This document shows, piece by piece, positions 55,029 to 60,882 of a stretch of 64,000 nt of DNA; position 1 is the stretch's first letter, and each line of letters starts with the position of its first letter. The notes below the pieces were generated by a model. The model worked only from the letters and a program-made list of their open reading frames with translations, ran no database searches and had not been told where the DNA came from. The translations under genes were made by a program, and so were the position numbers. This DNA is from Sipunculus nudus (Eukaryota > Annelida > Sipuncula > Golfingiida > Sipunculidae). The DNA lies in assembly GCA_026874595.1 (NCBI GenBank), contig CM049315.1:16000164-16064163 (forward strand). The letters are read 5' to 3'.

Positions 55029-56233
55029 GGCCCCCTGAAACACCAAAAAGGCCAATGTTTTGGGTACCTCTGACGAACACCCACTTAACTTCAAATCTGA
55101 AGCCAAAACGTAACAACAATCTATAAATTACAATCATTTTTTAATACATCTATGCAATGTTGTATCATCATTTTTTTTAAATAAAGATATATGAGAGATT
55201 TCATGTTGCAGTTGGTTCACTGGTAGGCATGACAGCCATTTATGGTGGCTATGACGCTACCCCCTAGTGGCACATGATGCAATAACACAATACTGTATTC
55301 AGTGTATTGACATATTCAAAAGATGATAATTTTTAAATTGATGCCAGTTTTTTGCTTCAAATTTAAATTTAAATGTTTTGTGCTGTTTCATCAGAGGTAC
55401 CAAAAATACTGGTGTGTTGGCTGACCCTATAATACTTATTGTATACTAACAGATTTTTAATACAATCTGGTATGACACATCACTATTTGAGCTTTTCTAA
55501 AATGCACACACCCTTTCTCATGAAATAAATATCATGAAGATAAATATCAAAAGAGAGGATTACACATAAGGCATATTGCTTCATTTATACCTAATAACCT
55601 GGTGTTGAGGCTACCTGACCTTCAAGCTAAATAACATATAACAAGGTGTTTAGTATGTCCCACTGTACATTATTCATTGTTGTCATGGTGACTGTACACA
55701 TAATATAAATACAGATTTCCATGAATTACCATTTTGTGTCATTCCAACTGATGTCTATAGTAAATGAATGACATCACACTCTCACTGTACTTCTTGGAGA
55801 GGGTGAAAAAATCTGGTGTAAGATTAAGATCCTGTTATTGTATTTAATTGATTAGGTCAACTTTTTAAAGAGAACTGGGATAAAGCATTATTTACACATT
55901 TATTGGTAATTCAATATATATTTGATGCTTGATCCGTCTCCCTTTTTGTCATAATTAACATGTCATCTCTGCCTAGTCACAACAAACGAGTCCAAGTCGC
56001 AGACACACTCCAGTCATTCAGGCTCAAAGATGAGCCCGCCTGATCGTATTTTTAACCTGGTCATTGTTTGTTGCTGACAAGGTAGATCACCGTAACGACT
56101 TACCCTGATTGTGACTTTCAAATCCATCTACACATCTGACGATCAACGCTACTGTATTAAACACGAAGTAAACATAAACAATGTCCAAAGCTTTCATGTT
56201 TATCCGAGCTCTTCCCCAATTATGGGCAGCCAT
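2573..56233 (-). CDS. TMEM131: TMEM131 homologue, N-terminal part (seven exons, gene continues off the left edge)
   Basis: A spliced minus-strand gene with CDS exons 56233-56104, 35280-35225, 30941-30910, 8087-8019, 6301-6178, 3503-3390 and 2695-2573. Every intron has GT/AG ends and the phases join exactly (1,0,2,2,0,0), giving 648 nt or 216 residues without a stop. The protein starts with a signal sequence. It then shows AFVQTENEL, PPLLDFGEQ/AVGMP, HFHCSFFQ, PPGGNTTFDVVF, VGNVENTLYIHTS, FGVGIPNPYR and SFSPLIQLHNPHS, which are hallmarks of the TMEM131 family N-terminal PapD-like region. In animals TMEM131 is an ER/Golgi single-pass membrane protein. Its luminal N-terminal domain recruits procollagen and its cytosolic tail binds the TRAPP complex for secretory transport. 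That role is family knowledge, not read here. The full protein is much longer (over 1,500 residues in vertebrates), so the TM segment and tail lie outside the window. No exon 8 was found in 1-2572. Confidence 0.95.
3390..3503 (-). CDS. TMEM131: TMEM131 exon 6
   Basis: A 114-nt, phase 0-0 exon of 38 codons. It opens MVPPGGNTTFDVVFLARQVG and continues NVENTLYIHTS. PPGGNT.FDVVFLAR.VGNVENTL is one of the most conserved stretches of TMEM131 proteins. The acceptor is GTTTTAG and the donor is CAG|GTAAGA. The first ATG is an internal methionine, not a start. Confidence 0.96.
3504..6177. other. Intron 5, with a CpG-enriched patch
   Basis: From 3536 the sequence CAGTAGAACCCCG resembles the terminus of pogo/Tigger-type MITEs, but a clear second end was not found. 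4080-4300 and 4640-5060 carry many more CpGs than the flanks. 4241-4459 (+) is open for 72 codons with no recognisable domain. The rest is plain AT-rich intron. Confidence 0.5.
6178..6301 (-). CDS. TMEM131: TMEM131 exon 5
   Basis: A 124-nt exon encoding (Q)AVGMPDMEQVTVHNPDLENS and onward to HFHCSFFQDK. VGMP, the V.NP strand and the LLSIS...HFHCSFFQ core are diagnostic of TMEM131. The acceptor is TTTGTTTCAG|GGCTG and the donor is AAA|GTAAG. The intron-exon junction is tandemly duplicated: a 29-bp copy gives a second, identical acceptor at 6331-6333 (see findings). The phase fits only the downstream (proximal) acceptor. Confidence 0.95.
6294..6351. repeat. 29-bp tandem duplication across the exon 5 acceptor
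   Basis: Two consecutive 29-bp copies begin CAACAGCCCTGAAACAAACA. The left copy contains the last 8 bases of exon 5 and its CAG acceptor. The right copy repeats both. A third degenerate copy lies at about 6389-6417. Confidence 0.9.
7333..7878. mobile_element. ~546-bp MITE with ACTATAGTCC termini, copy 1
   Basis: It starts ACTATAGTCCGTTTCATCCC and its right end, read in reverse, is ACTATAGTCCATTTCACC, giving terminal inverted repeats of about 18-20 bp. A second copy at 47989-48516 is its reverse complement along most of the length. It is non-coding, and the superfamily is not assigned. It sits in intron 4. Confidence 0.75.
8019..8087 (-). CDS. TMEM131: TMEM131 exon 4
   Basis: A 69-nt exon with acceptor TACTTTGCAG and donor GTAAGTGATC. 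It encodes (S)LHDGVDVSSVIQFQPPLLDFGE plus CA. The motif IQFQPPLLDFGEQ is the conserved start of the first PapD/ASH-like domain of the TMEM131 family, whose usual form is FEPP..DF.EQPVGMP. The split codon CA|G is completed by the first base of exon 5. Confidence 0.93.
8088..12480. other. Left part of intron 3, mostly unique sequence
   Basis: AT-rich intron. 8350-8500 has short repeats of the phrase TTTCAAACCGTTTTGAATG and variants. 9240-9350 has three imperfect copies of TTTTATGTCCAGGT(A/T)ATnA (about 50-bp spacing). No exon that would fit between exons 3 and 4 was recognised. Confidence 0.5.
12494..12512. repeat. Poly-G run
   Basis: An uninterrupted run of about 19 G directly in front of an R1-related element. 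Similar G/C runs flank other repeats in the window. Confidence 0.9.
12601..12876 (+). repeat. Short complete member of the hairpin-ended repeat family
   Basis: The 5' end AACAAGTGACCCAGGGGTCA is followed by CTCGGCTGA. The 3' end is ACTTATAGTCAGCTGAGCTA AAA. These are the same termini as longer R1 copies. A new 5' end (ACAAGTGGCCCATGGGTCAT) begins at once at 12875, so two elements are arranged head to tail. Confidence 0.7.
12875..13558 (+). repeat. Tandem ~150-158-bp repeat array, left of the LTR element
   Basis: Imperfect monomers are marked by GGGTGCTCAAAATCATG, ATAGGTCACCATGAC and TTTCCAAGGAGAATTGCC. The landmark GGGTGCT recurs at about 12917, 13104, 13254 and 13412. The array is interrupted at 13558 by the LTR retrotransposon and resumes at 21171. 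Confidence 0.8.
13554..13558. repeat. Target-site duplication CTGAC (left)
   Basis: CTGAC directly outside the left LTR matches CTGAC at 21171-21175. A 5-bp duplication is normal for Ty3/gypsy-type integrases. Confidence 0.9.
13559..14688 (-). repeat. 3' LTR (1130 bp)
   Basis: Nearly identical to 20041-21170. On the element strand it holds a CCAAT box (AGCCAATCAG, about 14401-14410) and a perfect CRE palindrome TGACGTCA (14360-14367), likely U3 promoter sites. The 104-codon plus-strand frame at 14041 is antisense to transcription and has no known domain. Confidence 0.97.
14689..14703 (-). promoter_or_regulatory. Polypurine tract
   Basis: On the element strand AAAAGGAGGGGGTGA runs directly into the 3' LTR start (TGTCACC). 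This is the usual position of the plus-strand DNA primer. Confidence 0.85.
14909..19321 (-). pseudogene. gag-pol: gag-pol polyprotein of the Gmr1-like element, with two in-frame TGA codons
   Basis: One frame of 1471 codons from ATG (19321, context ACCATGG) to TAG (14909-14911), broken only by TGA at 15449-15451 and 15029-15031. Residues 20-68: charged coiled coil. 80-250: capsid, with a SCAN-like C-terminal part around 160-250. 296-309: CCHC knuckle CYLCNELGHKAREC. 405-407: protease DSG. 603-643: integrase H-H-C-C finger. D673, D733, E769: DD35E catalytic triad. 907-926: GPY/F-type motif (WKGPYTI). 1060-1290: reverse transcriptase, with LDLTKGYWQI and active-site YVDD at 1202-1205. Beyond the first TGA lies RNase H (CDASDVGIG, ESLAIVW, TDHKPL). 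Beyond the second TGA lie its last ~40 residues (RWALVLQEF..., DFLSRLPEC). The role is RNA packaging, cleavage, reverse transcription and integration. The copy looks young but disabled unless the TGAs are read through. Confidence 0.95.
19322..20040 (-). other. 5' leader of the retrotransposon
   Basis: Non-coding region between the 5' LTR and gag. It contains an ACGG-type microsatellite at 19469-19521, the same tetranucleotide found in R1 repeats, and an AT-rich half nearer the LTR. The sequence next to the LTR reads TTGTATATCGAGCGCG on the element strand and does not begin with TGG. Confidence 0.7.
20041..21170 (-). repeat. 5' LTR (1130 bp)
   Basis: The same length as the 3' LTR, with about three substitutions and no indels seen by eye. 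The CRE (20842-20849) and CCAAT box (about 20883-20892) are preserved. Transcription would run leftward, in the same direction as the host gene. Confidence 0.97.
21171..22265 (+). repeat. Tandem-repeat array resumed, then an R1 copy with ACGG microsatellite
   Basis: CTGAC at 21171-21175 is the right target duplication. Two more ~157-bp monomers follow to about 21370, then a G-rich tract (21384-21418) and R1 sequence from about 21540. The R1 copy ends in the ACGG/ACAG run at 22194-22222 and GGACCACGACTATAGCTCAG. The terminal palindrome is cut at 22262, so another sequence appears to have joined there. Confidence 0.75.
22266..23464. other. Unassigned segment of different composition
   Basis: It begins CCGTAAAATCTCCACTTAGA and has CpG-bearing stretches at 22265-22380 and 22980-23200. 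Short plus-strand frames (22972-23290) have no recognised domain. The sharp junction inside the R1 palindrome suggests an inserted element, but no matching second terminus was found. Confidence 0.35.
23465..24226. repeat. 49/50-bp minisatellite with dimeric higher-order structure
   Basis: About 15 copies of a monomer containing GACAAGTTACATACACAGCT and TGATGCCTTGAT. From about 23650, two monomer types of 49 and 50 bp tend to alternate, making a 99-bp dimer (33 codons). For that reason minus-strand frames stay open across the array without being genes. Most monomers include the inverted repeat CATACAC...GTGTATG around CAGCTG. Confidence 0.9.
24227..26952. other. Intron 3 sequence without recognised features
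   Basis: AT-rich intron. A perfect 16-bp palindrome (CCATTGATATCAATGG) lies at 24629-24644. A stretch at 25030-25090 looks exon-like but does not fit TMEM131. No other genes or elements were recognised. Confidence 0.5.
26953..27844. mobile_element. ~890-bp TIR element, possibly a non-autonomous hAT
   Basis: The left end CAGGCCTCGGATTTCA and the reversed right end CAGGCCTCGAATTTGA form a 16-bp imperfect inverted repeat of hAT style. TCCATA stands directly outside both ends. A hAT would make 8 bp, so the duplication is short or eroded. The subterminal 9-bp-arm palindrome GCCTGTCAA...TTGACAGGC lies at 26994-27019. There is no transposase. Confidence 0.55.
27790..27972 (+). repeat. ~95-bp tandem duplication at the right end of the TIR element
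   Basis: AGCCAGCCAATTTTAAC...TTGCCGGTTGCCGGTCGTC plus the flank TCCATATGATGTTCAAATGC occurs twice, at about 27790-27884 and 27886-27972. The unit spans element end and flank, so it arose after insertion. Copy 2 has lost the intact GAGGCCTG terminus. Confidence 0.75.
28441..29020 (+). repeat. R1 repeat fragment preceded by poly-G
   Basis: A poly-G run (28481-28503) is followed at about 28680 by R1 sequence: GTGCCATGGTCAAA-type motif, AAAATTTAAAAGATTTTGAT, GGGCCCATAACTTTTTTAAA. The copy breaks off near 29010, and a poly-C run (29060-29074) follows. Confidence 0.7.
29130..30385 (+). repeat. Tandem ~150-bp repeats with nuclear-receptor-like half sites, R1-type 3' end
   Basis: Units recur at about 29160, 29670, 29850, 29990 and 30145. 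They are marked by TCCTGTGACCTTGACCTTTG and AACTAATTTTTGGACAG. The locus ends with ACGGACAGACAG..., GGATCACAAC and the palindrome at 30352-30382, the standard R1 terminus. A purine tract interrupts it at 29511-29658. Confidence 0.75.
29511..29658 (+). repeat. GA-rich simple repeat
   Basis: About 150 bp of almost pure purine (GAGA, GAAA) on the plus strand. The overlapping minus-strand open frames (Ser/Leu/Phe) are artefacts of this composition. Confidence 0.95.
30910..30941 (-). CDS. TMEM131: TMEM131 exon 3, 32-nt microexon
   Basis: A 32-nt exon reading VIPGQNLKDT plus two bases of the next codon. It lies between the acceptor TTTTGCAG and the donor GTAAGTGTG. It enters in phase 0 and leaves in phase 2, which is exactly what exons 2 and 4 require. 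The peptide itself falls in a poorly conserved linker, so identification rests on splice sites and phase. Skipping it would shift the frame into exon 4, so it is probably constitutive. Confidence 0.75.
30942..33630. other. Intron 2, left part (with 30386-30909 of intron 3)
   Basis: AT-rich intron. At 32569-32611 lies an isolated 5' end of the hairpin-ended family (AACAAGGGACCTATGGGTCA, then GCTCAGCTG). Nothing else was recognised. Confidence 0.5.
33640..35213 (+). repeat. R1 repeat, longest copy
   Basis: Two diverged ~650-bp halves in tandem. Each has the motif CGTGCCATGGTCAAAGTTGG, GGGCCCATAACTT or its variant, and GATATTAGGCAGTC-like text. It ends with ACGG/ACAG microsatellite 35129-35163, GGACAATGGACCACGACTAT and the palindrome TAGCTCAG...CTGAGCTA (35180-35210), then AAAA. 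The end lies about 10 nt from the exon 2 donor. Confidence 0.85.
35225..35280 (-). CDS. TMEM131: TMEM131 exon 2
   Basis: A 56-nt exon with a strong pyrimidine tract and CAG acceptor (CTCTTTCAG) and a GTAAGTATTC donor. It reads (A)FVQTENELRDMGEVVHLH. This matches the AFVQ-type segment that directly follows the signal peptide in TMEM131 proteins. It enters in phase 1 and leaves in phase 0. A dispersed repeat (R1) ends at about 35213, so only about 10 nt of original intron remain next to the donor. Confidence 0.88.
35284..39719. other. Intron 1, left part
   Basis: AT-rich intron next to exon 2. 35680-35760 has short direct repeats of GTTAAGGTCATGACCCT type. 38560-38690 holds an imperfect duplication (CTCAAGACC...TGGTCCTATAGATAG). 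No exon, RNA gene or TE protein was recognised. Confidence 0.5.
39718..40335 (+). repeat. Two head-to-tail 5' ends and a diverged R1-related body
   Basis: ACAAGGGACCTATGGGTCAG...CTCAGCTGA starts at 39721, and AACAAGGGACCCATGGTTCA...GCTCAGCTGA starts at about 39769. The R1 phrase ATTTCTGGCATGTACATAGG follows at about 40260. The first copy is truncated to under 50 bp. Confidence 0.65.
40775..40906. repeat. 69-bp tandem duplication
   Basis: CTGAAAtTATAAGTTAAAAT...GTTGCAAAAGTTGCAATCAT occurs at 40775 and 40844 with few differences. It is intronic and of unknown function. Confidence 0.9.
41461..42969 (+). repeat. R1 repeat, second full-length copy
   Basis: Poly-G (41461-41476), then two diverged R1 halves (about 41640-42170 and 42290-42969), microsatellite 42897-42918, GGACAATGGACCACGACTAT and the terminal palindrome at 42936-42967, then AAAA. 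It has the same structure and orientation as 33640-35213. Confidence 0.85.
43509..44190 (+). repeat. Hairpin-ended repeat with R1 termini but a different interior
   Basis: The 5' end is ACAAGTTACCTATGGATCAT...AAGCTGAG and the 3' end is ATGACTGAAAGTCAGCTGAG CTTAAAA. The interior differs from R1 and contains a perfect DR1-like TGACCTTTGACCT at 43625-43637. It looks like a non-autonomous relative that uses the same ends. Confidence 0.65.
44191..45985. other. Intron 1 stretch with a C-rich degenerate repeat
   Basis: 44713-44731 is a poly-C run. 45235-45490 contains several imperfect copies of CCTGTGATGCCATAATAGTC and CTGCCCCACCCTCCCC spaced irregularly. Otherwise AT-rich without recognised features. 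Confidence 0.5.
45990..46560 (+). repeat. ~150-bp tandem repeats with ACAG microsatellite
   Basis: Four units are marked by CCAATCCCAACCAAGGTAAG at about 46018, 46169, 46322 and 46445. Each has TTTGAATGAAA...GGATAATATTTAGGAAA and a GGACAGACAGAGTGAC segment. Short open frames on the minus strand here are by-products. Confidence 0.85.
46850..47325 (+). repeat. ~140-150-bp tandem repeats ending in ACAG/ACGG run
   Basis: Landmarks GAGTTTCATGAAAATCCATC recur at about 46941, 47081 and 47227, with TGTGACCTCTGACCTCATTA about 60 bp later. The array ends in AACAGACAGATTGACAGATA and GACGG. Confidence 0.75.
47989..48516. mobile_element. ~530-bp MITE with ACTATAGTCC termini, copy 2 (inverted)
   Basis: Reverse complement of 7333-7878: it starts ATAGTCTGTTTCACCACCAG and ends GGGGATGAAACGGACTATAG T. 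Internal matches include TTTCCCTTGAAATGTAAC and CCATCTTTGTT. It sits in intron 1. Confidence 0.75.
48517..56103. other. Intron 1, right part up to exon 1
   Basis: Largely featureless AT-rich intron. 49840-49978 ends GGTGGTCTTATTAAACATGT TTCACTGTA and has inverted AAGACCACC phrases, as in short MITEs common in molluscs. Poly-C at 51366-51378, and (TA)n at 54992-55026. No exon or TE protein was recognised. Confidence 0.5.
54992..55026. repeat. (TA)n microsatellite
   Basis: About 35 bp of uninterrupted TA in intron 1. Confidence 0.97.
56104..56233 (-). CDS. TMEM131: TMEM131 exon 1: start codon and signal sequence
   Basis: The ATG at 56233-56231 sits in AAAACATGG, a good start context, with an in-frame TAG six codons upstream. 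It encodes 43 residues plus one base. The segment ALDIVYVYFVFNTVALIV (residues 15-32) is a hydrophobic core behind a basic N-terminus (RARINMK). It is followed by RCVDG, as expected for a signal peptide cleaved near residues 34-37. The exon ends CAATCAGG before the donor GTAAGT (phase 1). The G completes the alanine codon of AFVQ in exon 2, which ties the two exons together across 20.8 kb. A second in-frame ATG at residue 13 could also start translation. The exon was found by phase and sequence logic, not by an aligned transcript. Confidence 0.85.
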
Positions 56234-56530
56234 GTTTTCCCTTCGCAACTAACCTCAGAATCAGCTGACAAACCAATCAGTATACGTCAAATAGATGCGT
56301 TGTCATGCCATTTGTTCCACGGTATTATTACCTGTACTGACAGAGTAATATATAAACATTAAATCTGATATAAAATATTCGACTTTAAGATATACGAAAA
56401 TTACGAAGACACTTTATGCAAATTAGATACTTCGCTCGTGGCAACCAAGAAGGCTTTAGCAACCAGGAAGCGGAGTTATCGGAAATTGATCCCGCGGGAA
56501 TATTCATGAATGAGTATATTGTGACCAAGG
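56234..56530 (-). promoter_or_regulatory. Candidate 5' UTR and promoter of the TMEM131 homologue
   Basis: This is the stretch directly upstream of exon 1. It is richer in CpG than its AT-rich surroundings (56.39-56.50 kb). It holds a CCAATCAG box at about 56275 and a TACGTCA half CRE at about 56285. No TATA box or initiator is obvious, so the start site cannot be placed. The CCAAT box is only about 40 bp from the ATG, so it could lie in the leader instead of the core promoter. Confidence 0.4.
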
Positions 56531-57799
56531 GCCTGAGCAAATTTTTGGGTTACATGTATTGTTCTTGACATACAGGTAGCTTATGCAGATAGTCATTAAA
56601 TAGTTTAATAATGCATATTCTAAAAAAAAATATGAAGTTTGCTCAGCTGTGGAAAATAACCAGATAACATGCATGCGATGGCTCAGAAAAGCCACTGTCA
56701 TGAACTCGACCAAACATATGAAAGAACAAATTTTCCTATAAGCCTTTCTTTGGATCTGATAACCAATTTTTTTTGTGGATAACTTTCCTGCCAGACAAAC
56801 TCGAACCGTTGAAACCAGTCTAGTTTAAGGCTTATTAGTGTTGTACCTCTCTGACAGATGGCTCTCTTCTACACGAACACGCATGTGCTTGTGGAGGCAT
56901 GCAAGACCAAAAAAAGTTCGTTTATCAGGCCTTTTCCGAAAGCAGTGGGGTGGGCGATTTTTTTTACTTTTTTATTAATGGTTACCATAAAAACTTCATA
57001 TTATCAGGAGACAATATGATAATATTAATATTATTATGCTAAAAACGTATAAGCACAACGTAACATATATGGAAATTTTATCGAAATTTTATCATTTTAT
57101 TTTGTTAAATGAAAAATCCGTATCGCAAGAGCACCAGATAGGTTCATTTTACTTTGATATATTAAAAATAAATATTTGATGTGGGGGTCGAAATCGACGC
57201 GCGATTTTATTTGAAAACCAACCCTTTTTTATTTATAATAAAAACATTTAAAAGTTCATATTTCACATTCACATAACTTCATTAATACATGTTTTTGCTT
57301 TTCCTCTATTCACAAAACAGCAACATTGAATGGCCCCTCGCGAACAAAAACCAACAATTTCTCTGGGTTTATGGAGAAAACTGGAATGGAAAATGTCCAA
57401 TTTGGTCTTAAGAACTGGTCGACCAAGTTTTCATTTAAATTTACCCGCTGGTGGGAAAATATATCTGACTTATAAGACATTCACAGTGCGTAACTTTCAT
57501 AAAATGCCGACATTTTTTTTTCATTAAAACTCGAAGTCTCTATACATTACATCTTGTAACGGTTATCTATAGTATATGTATACAAGCACAAACATTGGCA
57601 ATGATGGCGACACTCATAGCTGTAATCTACTATCACATTTATGGGAGATGCATGCATGCATATATATATCTAGTTCATATCAAATCCATTGCATGTAAAT
57701 ATCACATCCCTCTTGCACGACGTAATCATTTGGTGCACATACTTATTTAGGGTGTACTTAGGGTCTTCAGTCTTCTTTATAAGTCGTGCTTTTTGGACC
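56531..57799. other. Intergenic sequence upstream of the TMEM131 homologue
   Basis: AT-rich with no recognised gene. 57330-57527 (+) is open for 65 codons with no known domain. 57640-57680 has GCATGCATGCATATATATAT. Confidence 0.45.
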
Positions 57800-58125
57800 G
57801 ATCTTGTTTTCCTTGATAGTTCACCCTACTGAACTATACAGTAAAATCTTCGTATCAACTCTTGTATAAGATTATTTCACTGATCTACTTCTCTTGTTGA
57901 AAACTCTGTCTTTTAAGTTCTATTTTGCAACCACTTTTCATGAGTTTAGCACTATGTCCTCTAGTTCTGTTGCACCCCATCACAGTGAAAGGTTCCTGAA
58001 TATCTAATCTATCTATCCCAGTGTATAAACGAGAGAGCTGAAGTATATCTGTTCTGATTCTTCTGTATGCTCGGGTTGGTAATTCTAGTGCTCTTAGTCT
58101 GCATACATAATTTAAGTTTTTTTCT

Positions 58126-59162
58126 GGGGGGGGGGGGGGGATTTAGATTATTAATACATAAAGAACTAGAGGAAAAATTTCGCAAAAATGCAATTATTTA
58201 CATTATATGAGTTTGTGAGATGCAATACGTAAAGAATGGAAGTTATTAAATAAAATTACACATGCAGATGACGAAACAAATGAGGAATTTAAAATAAACA
58301 CTGTCATCAAACAGAGCAAGGTATCAAAATATATATACATTTGTTTAATTAAGAAAAAACAAATTAAACCTATTAAAACCATAATGAAATGGAAAGATGA
58401 AATGAATATAGAAAATGAAGATTTTATTTCAAGAGGGTTTAAAAATATATACAAGAATACAGTTTCCACTAAATTAAGATATTTTCAATACTTTTTGTTA
58501 TATAGGTGTTTGACACTAAACCCTTTTTTATGCAAGATTGATGTAAGATCTGATAAACGTAATTTTTCCAAGAACGAGGATGAGACTGTGAAGCATTTAG
58601 TTTGGGATTGTAATTTTTGTGAAACACATATGGTCAGAATTATCAAAAATTATGAATAAGTTTAAATTTTAAATACTTCTGACAATTTGACTTACTCTGA
58701 AGTGATGCTAGGAATATACAAGGATTCAAGATTAAATGCTATTGTATTATTACTTAAAAGATTTATCGTTGTCCGCAGATGTAATGAGAATAAGCCAGAA
58801 TTATAAAACAAAACATATTTATAGAAAGAAAAGTAGCAAGGTCAAAAGGTAAACTTGAGTACCATAATCTTTAATTAAAATAGTGTACTGATTTATTAAC
58901 CCAATAAATTTGTATTTACCATATTACGGAAGAAACTCAGTTAGATGTAAACAGCTATTAAATAATCACCAAAGCTGAAGAGAACAATAGGAATTTATTG
59001 GTATCCCGTTAAATTATGTGTATATGTTTGTAATAAGTTTGAATTTTCCCTCTTTATCTATTTAATAATTACCAGTATTCATTTGTGTTTGACTTATGTC
59101 AGTGTCAATACTATATGTTCATGTGTGTATTGTATATGTATTTTGTTGTGTAAATAAAAAAA
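58126..59162 (+). mobile_element. 5'-truncated L1/Tx1-type LINE nested in the CR1/L2-type element
   Basis: On the plus strand the fragment KEWKLLNKITHAD, SKVSKYIYICLIKKKQ, MKWKDEMNIENEDF and TKLRYFQYFLLYRCLTLNPF leads to ETVKHLVWDCNFCE. This is the RT C-terminal/zinc-binding region typical of L1/Tx1-like LINEs. The 3' end is TGTAAATAAAAAAA at about 59150-59162. AAGTTTT stands at both junctions (58113-58119 and 59166-59172), a likely target duplication. The host LINE frame resumes on both sides. Confidence 0.75.
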
Positions 59163-60849
59163 CTCAAGTTTTCAGACTTAATTGGTATCATTTTTGTGGC
59201 TCTTCTCTGTAGACCTTCCAATAACCTTTTATCTGATAACCTATAAGGTGCCAATACCACAGTCTCGTATTCTAAATGGACAAATGAAGAAATACTCACA
59301 AACTCATGACTCATTCTCATTTTATAATACACACAGGTATGGCTTTGCCAAATATATGATATATAGGATAATTCTGGTGAGATCGCGAAAATGAAACCCT
59401 CACGAAACATTCAAAATGGAGAAATCGCGAAATTTCAGCCTCGCGAATATGAAGCCAACCACAGTATATCATCTGACATGTACTTGAATGATCTCCAAAT
59501 TAAACCCAAAACGTTTATTTTTTCACAGTTTCACATATATGTGTCTGAAAAGACAATCTTGGGTGCACATATATACCAAGGTCCTTTACTGATTCAGTTT
59601 TACAAATGGTTTTTAACTGCTTATTATTGCTCATGGTATACATATGCCTGTTATTTCTTTTCCTATAATATGCAGGACCTTACATTTCCTATATTAAATA
59701 CCAATTTCCACCGTTCAGACCAGTTTAACAATCTGTTAATATTCTCCTGGAGCTTGTTACACTGTCTTGCATTTTCAACAGACCTGAAAATCTTAGCATC
59801 ATCTATAAAACGCATTATTTTGCTGTCCTTGACTTCTTTAACAATATCATTGATGTATACCACAAATATAACATGGCCGAGTACCGATCCTTGTGGTACT
59901 CTGCTCACAACTTCCTCTGTTGTAGATAATGCTTCATTAAATCATACTCTTTGTGTGCGTGCTATTAAAAAGTCTTTGGTCCAATTGAGGGCATTGTCTT
60001 TTACGCCATAAGCGTATAGTGGTTTAATAGGCCACCATGCGATACTGTATCCTAAAATATATGTAAATTAAATCCATTAGTGAAAACGCTTTCCTAAAGT
60101 TTGTATACAGTACATCTATTAGTGAACCTGAATCCAATGTATTTGTCCAGTTTAGGCAACTGTAATGAATAGGACCTTCCATTAACAAAACCGAATTGCT
60201 CATTGGCTATTAGTCCATTATATACAAAATTATCAATTAGTTGATCTCTGATCTGATCTAGAAATTTTCCCACTATGCCAGTTAGGCTTACTGATCGGTT
60301 ATTGGACAGGTCGCTTTTTCTCCCTTTCTTTGAATATAGGAACTATAGTAGCAAATTTCCATTCACTAGGTACACTGAACCTTCTTCTAAGCTTTTACTT
60401 AATATCATAGTGAGTAGCCGCAATATTTTAGTGACCCATTCTTTCAAGATCCTTGAGTGGATCCCATCAGCCCCCCACAGCCTTATTTTTCTTTAACTCT
60501 CTCAGTTTGCTTTGTAACATCACTTTCATTAACTATGAATTTCTTAAGAGAATATATTCATTCTCAATACAATCAATGTTTAAATCAGCATCACCTTTGG
60601 TAAAATATTAGCAAAAATTATTCAAATAATTTGCCTGATGCTTGTCCTCCGTTATAACCTCGTCATTCACTACCAGGTTCTGAACTCCAGTTTTCATTTT
60701 GTTTTTTTTTTATTTAATATCATTCCAGAAGGATTTAGGTCGAACCTTTACCTCTAGTCATATTTTTCTCTCTAATTCCTTCTGTGTATCTTTTATTAGC
60801 CATGTCACTTGGTTTCTTACCATCTTGTATTTCATATAGTTCTTTCTTG

Positions 60850-60882
60850 TTTTTTTTTTTTTTTGGGGGGGGGGGGGGGGGG
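60850..60882. repeat. Poly-T/poly-G tract
   Basis: T(15) followed by G(18), inside the decayed LINE. It makes the proline/lysine-rich stretch of the minus-strand open frame there meaningless. Confidence 0.9.

Noticed and set aside
54914..55126. Plus-strand 70-codon frame with isoleucine/tyrosine run
   Set aside because: The run is the (TA)n microsatellite. Nothing else in it is recognisable.
59391..60011. 206-codon plus-strand open frame
   Set aside because: It is antisense to the reverse transcriptase of the decayed LINE. The minus strand carries VPQGSVLG and other RT motifs.
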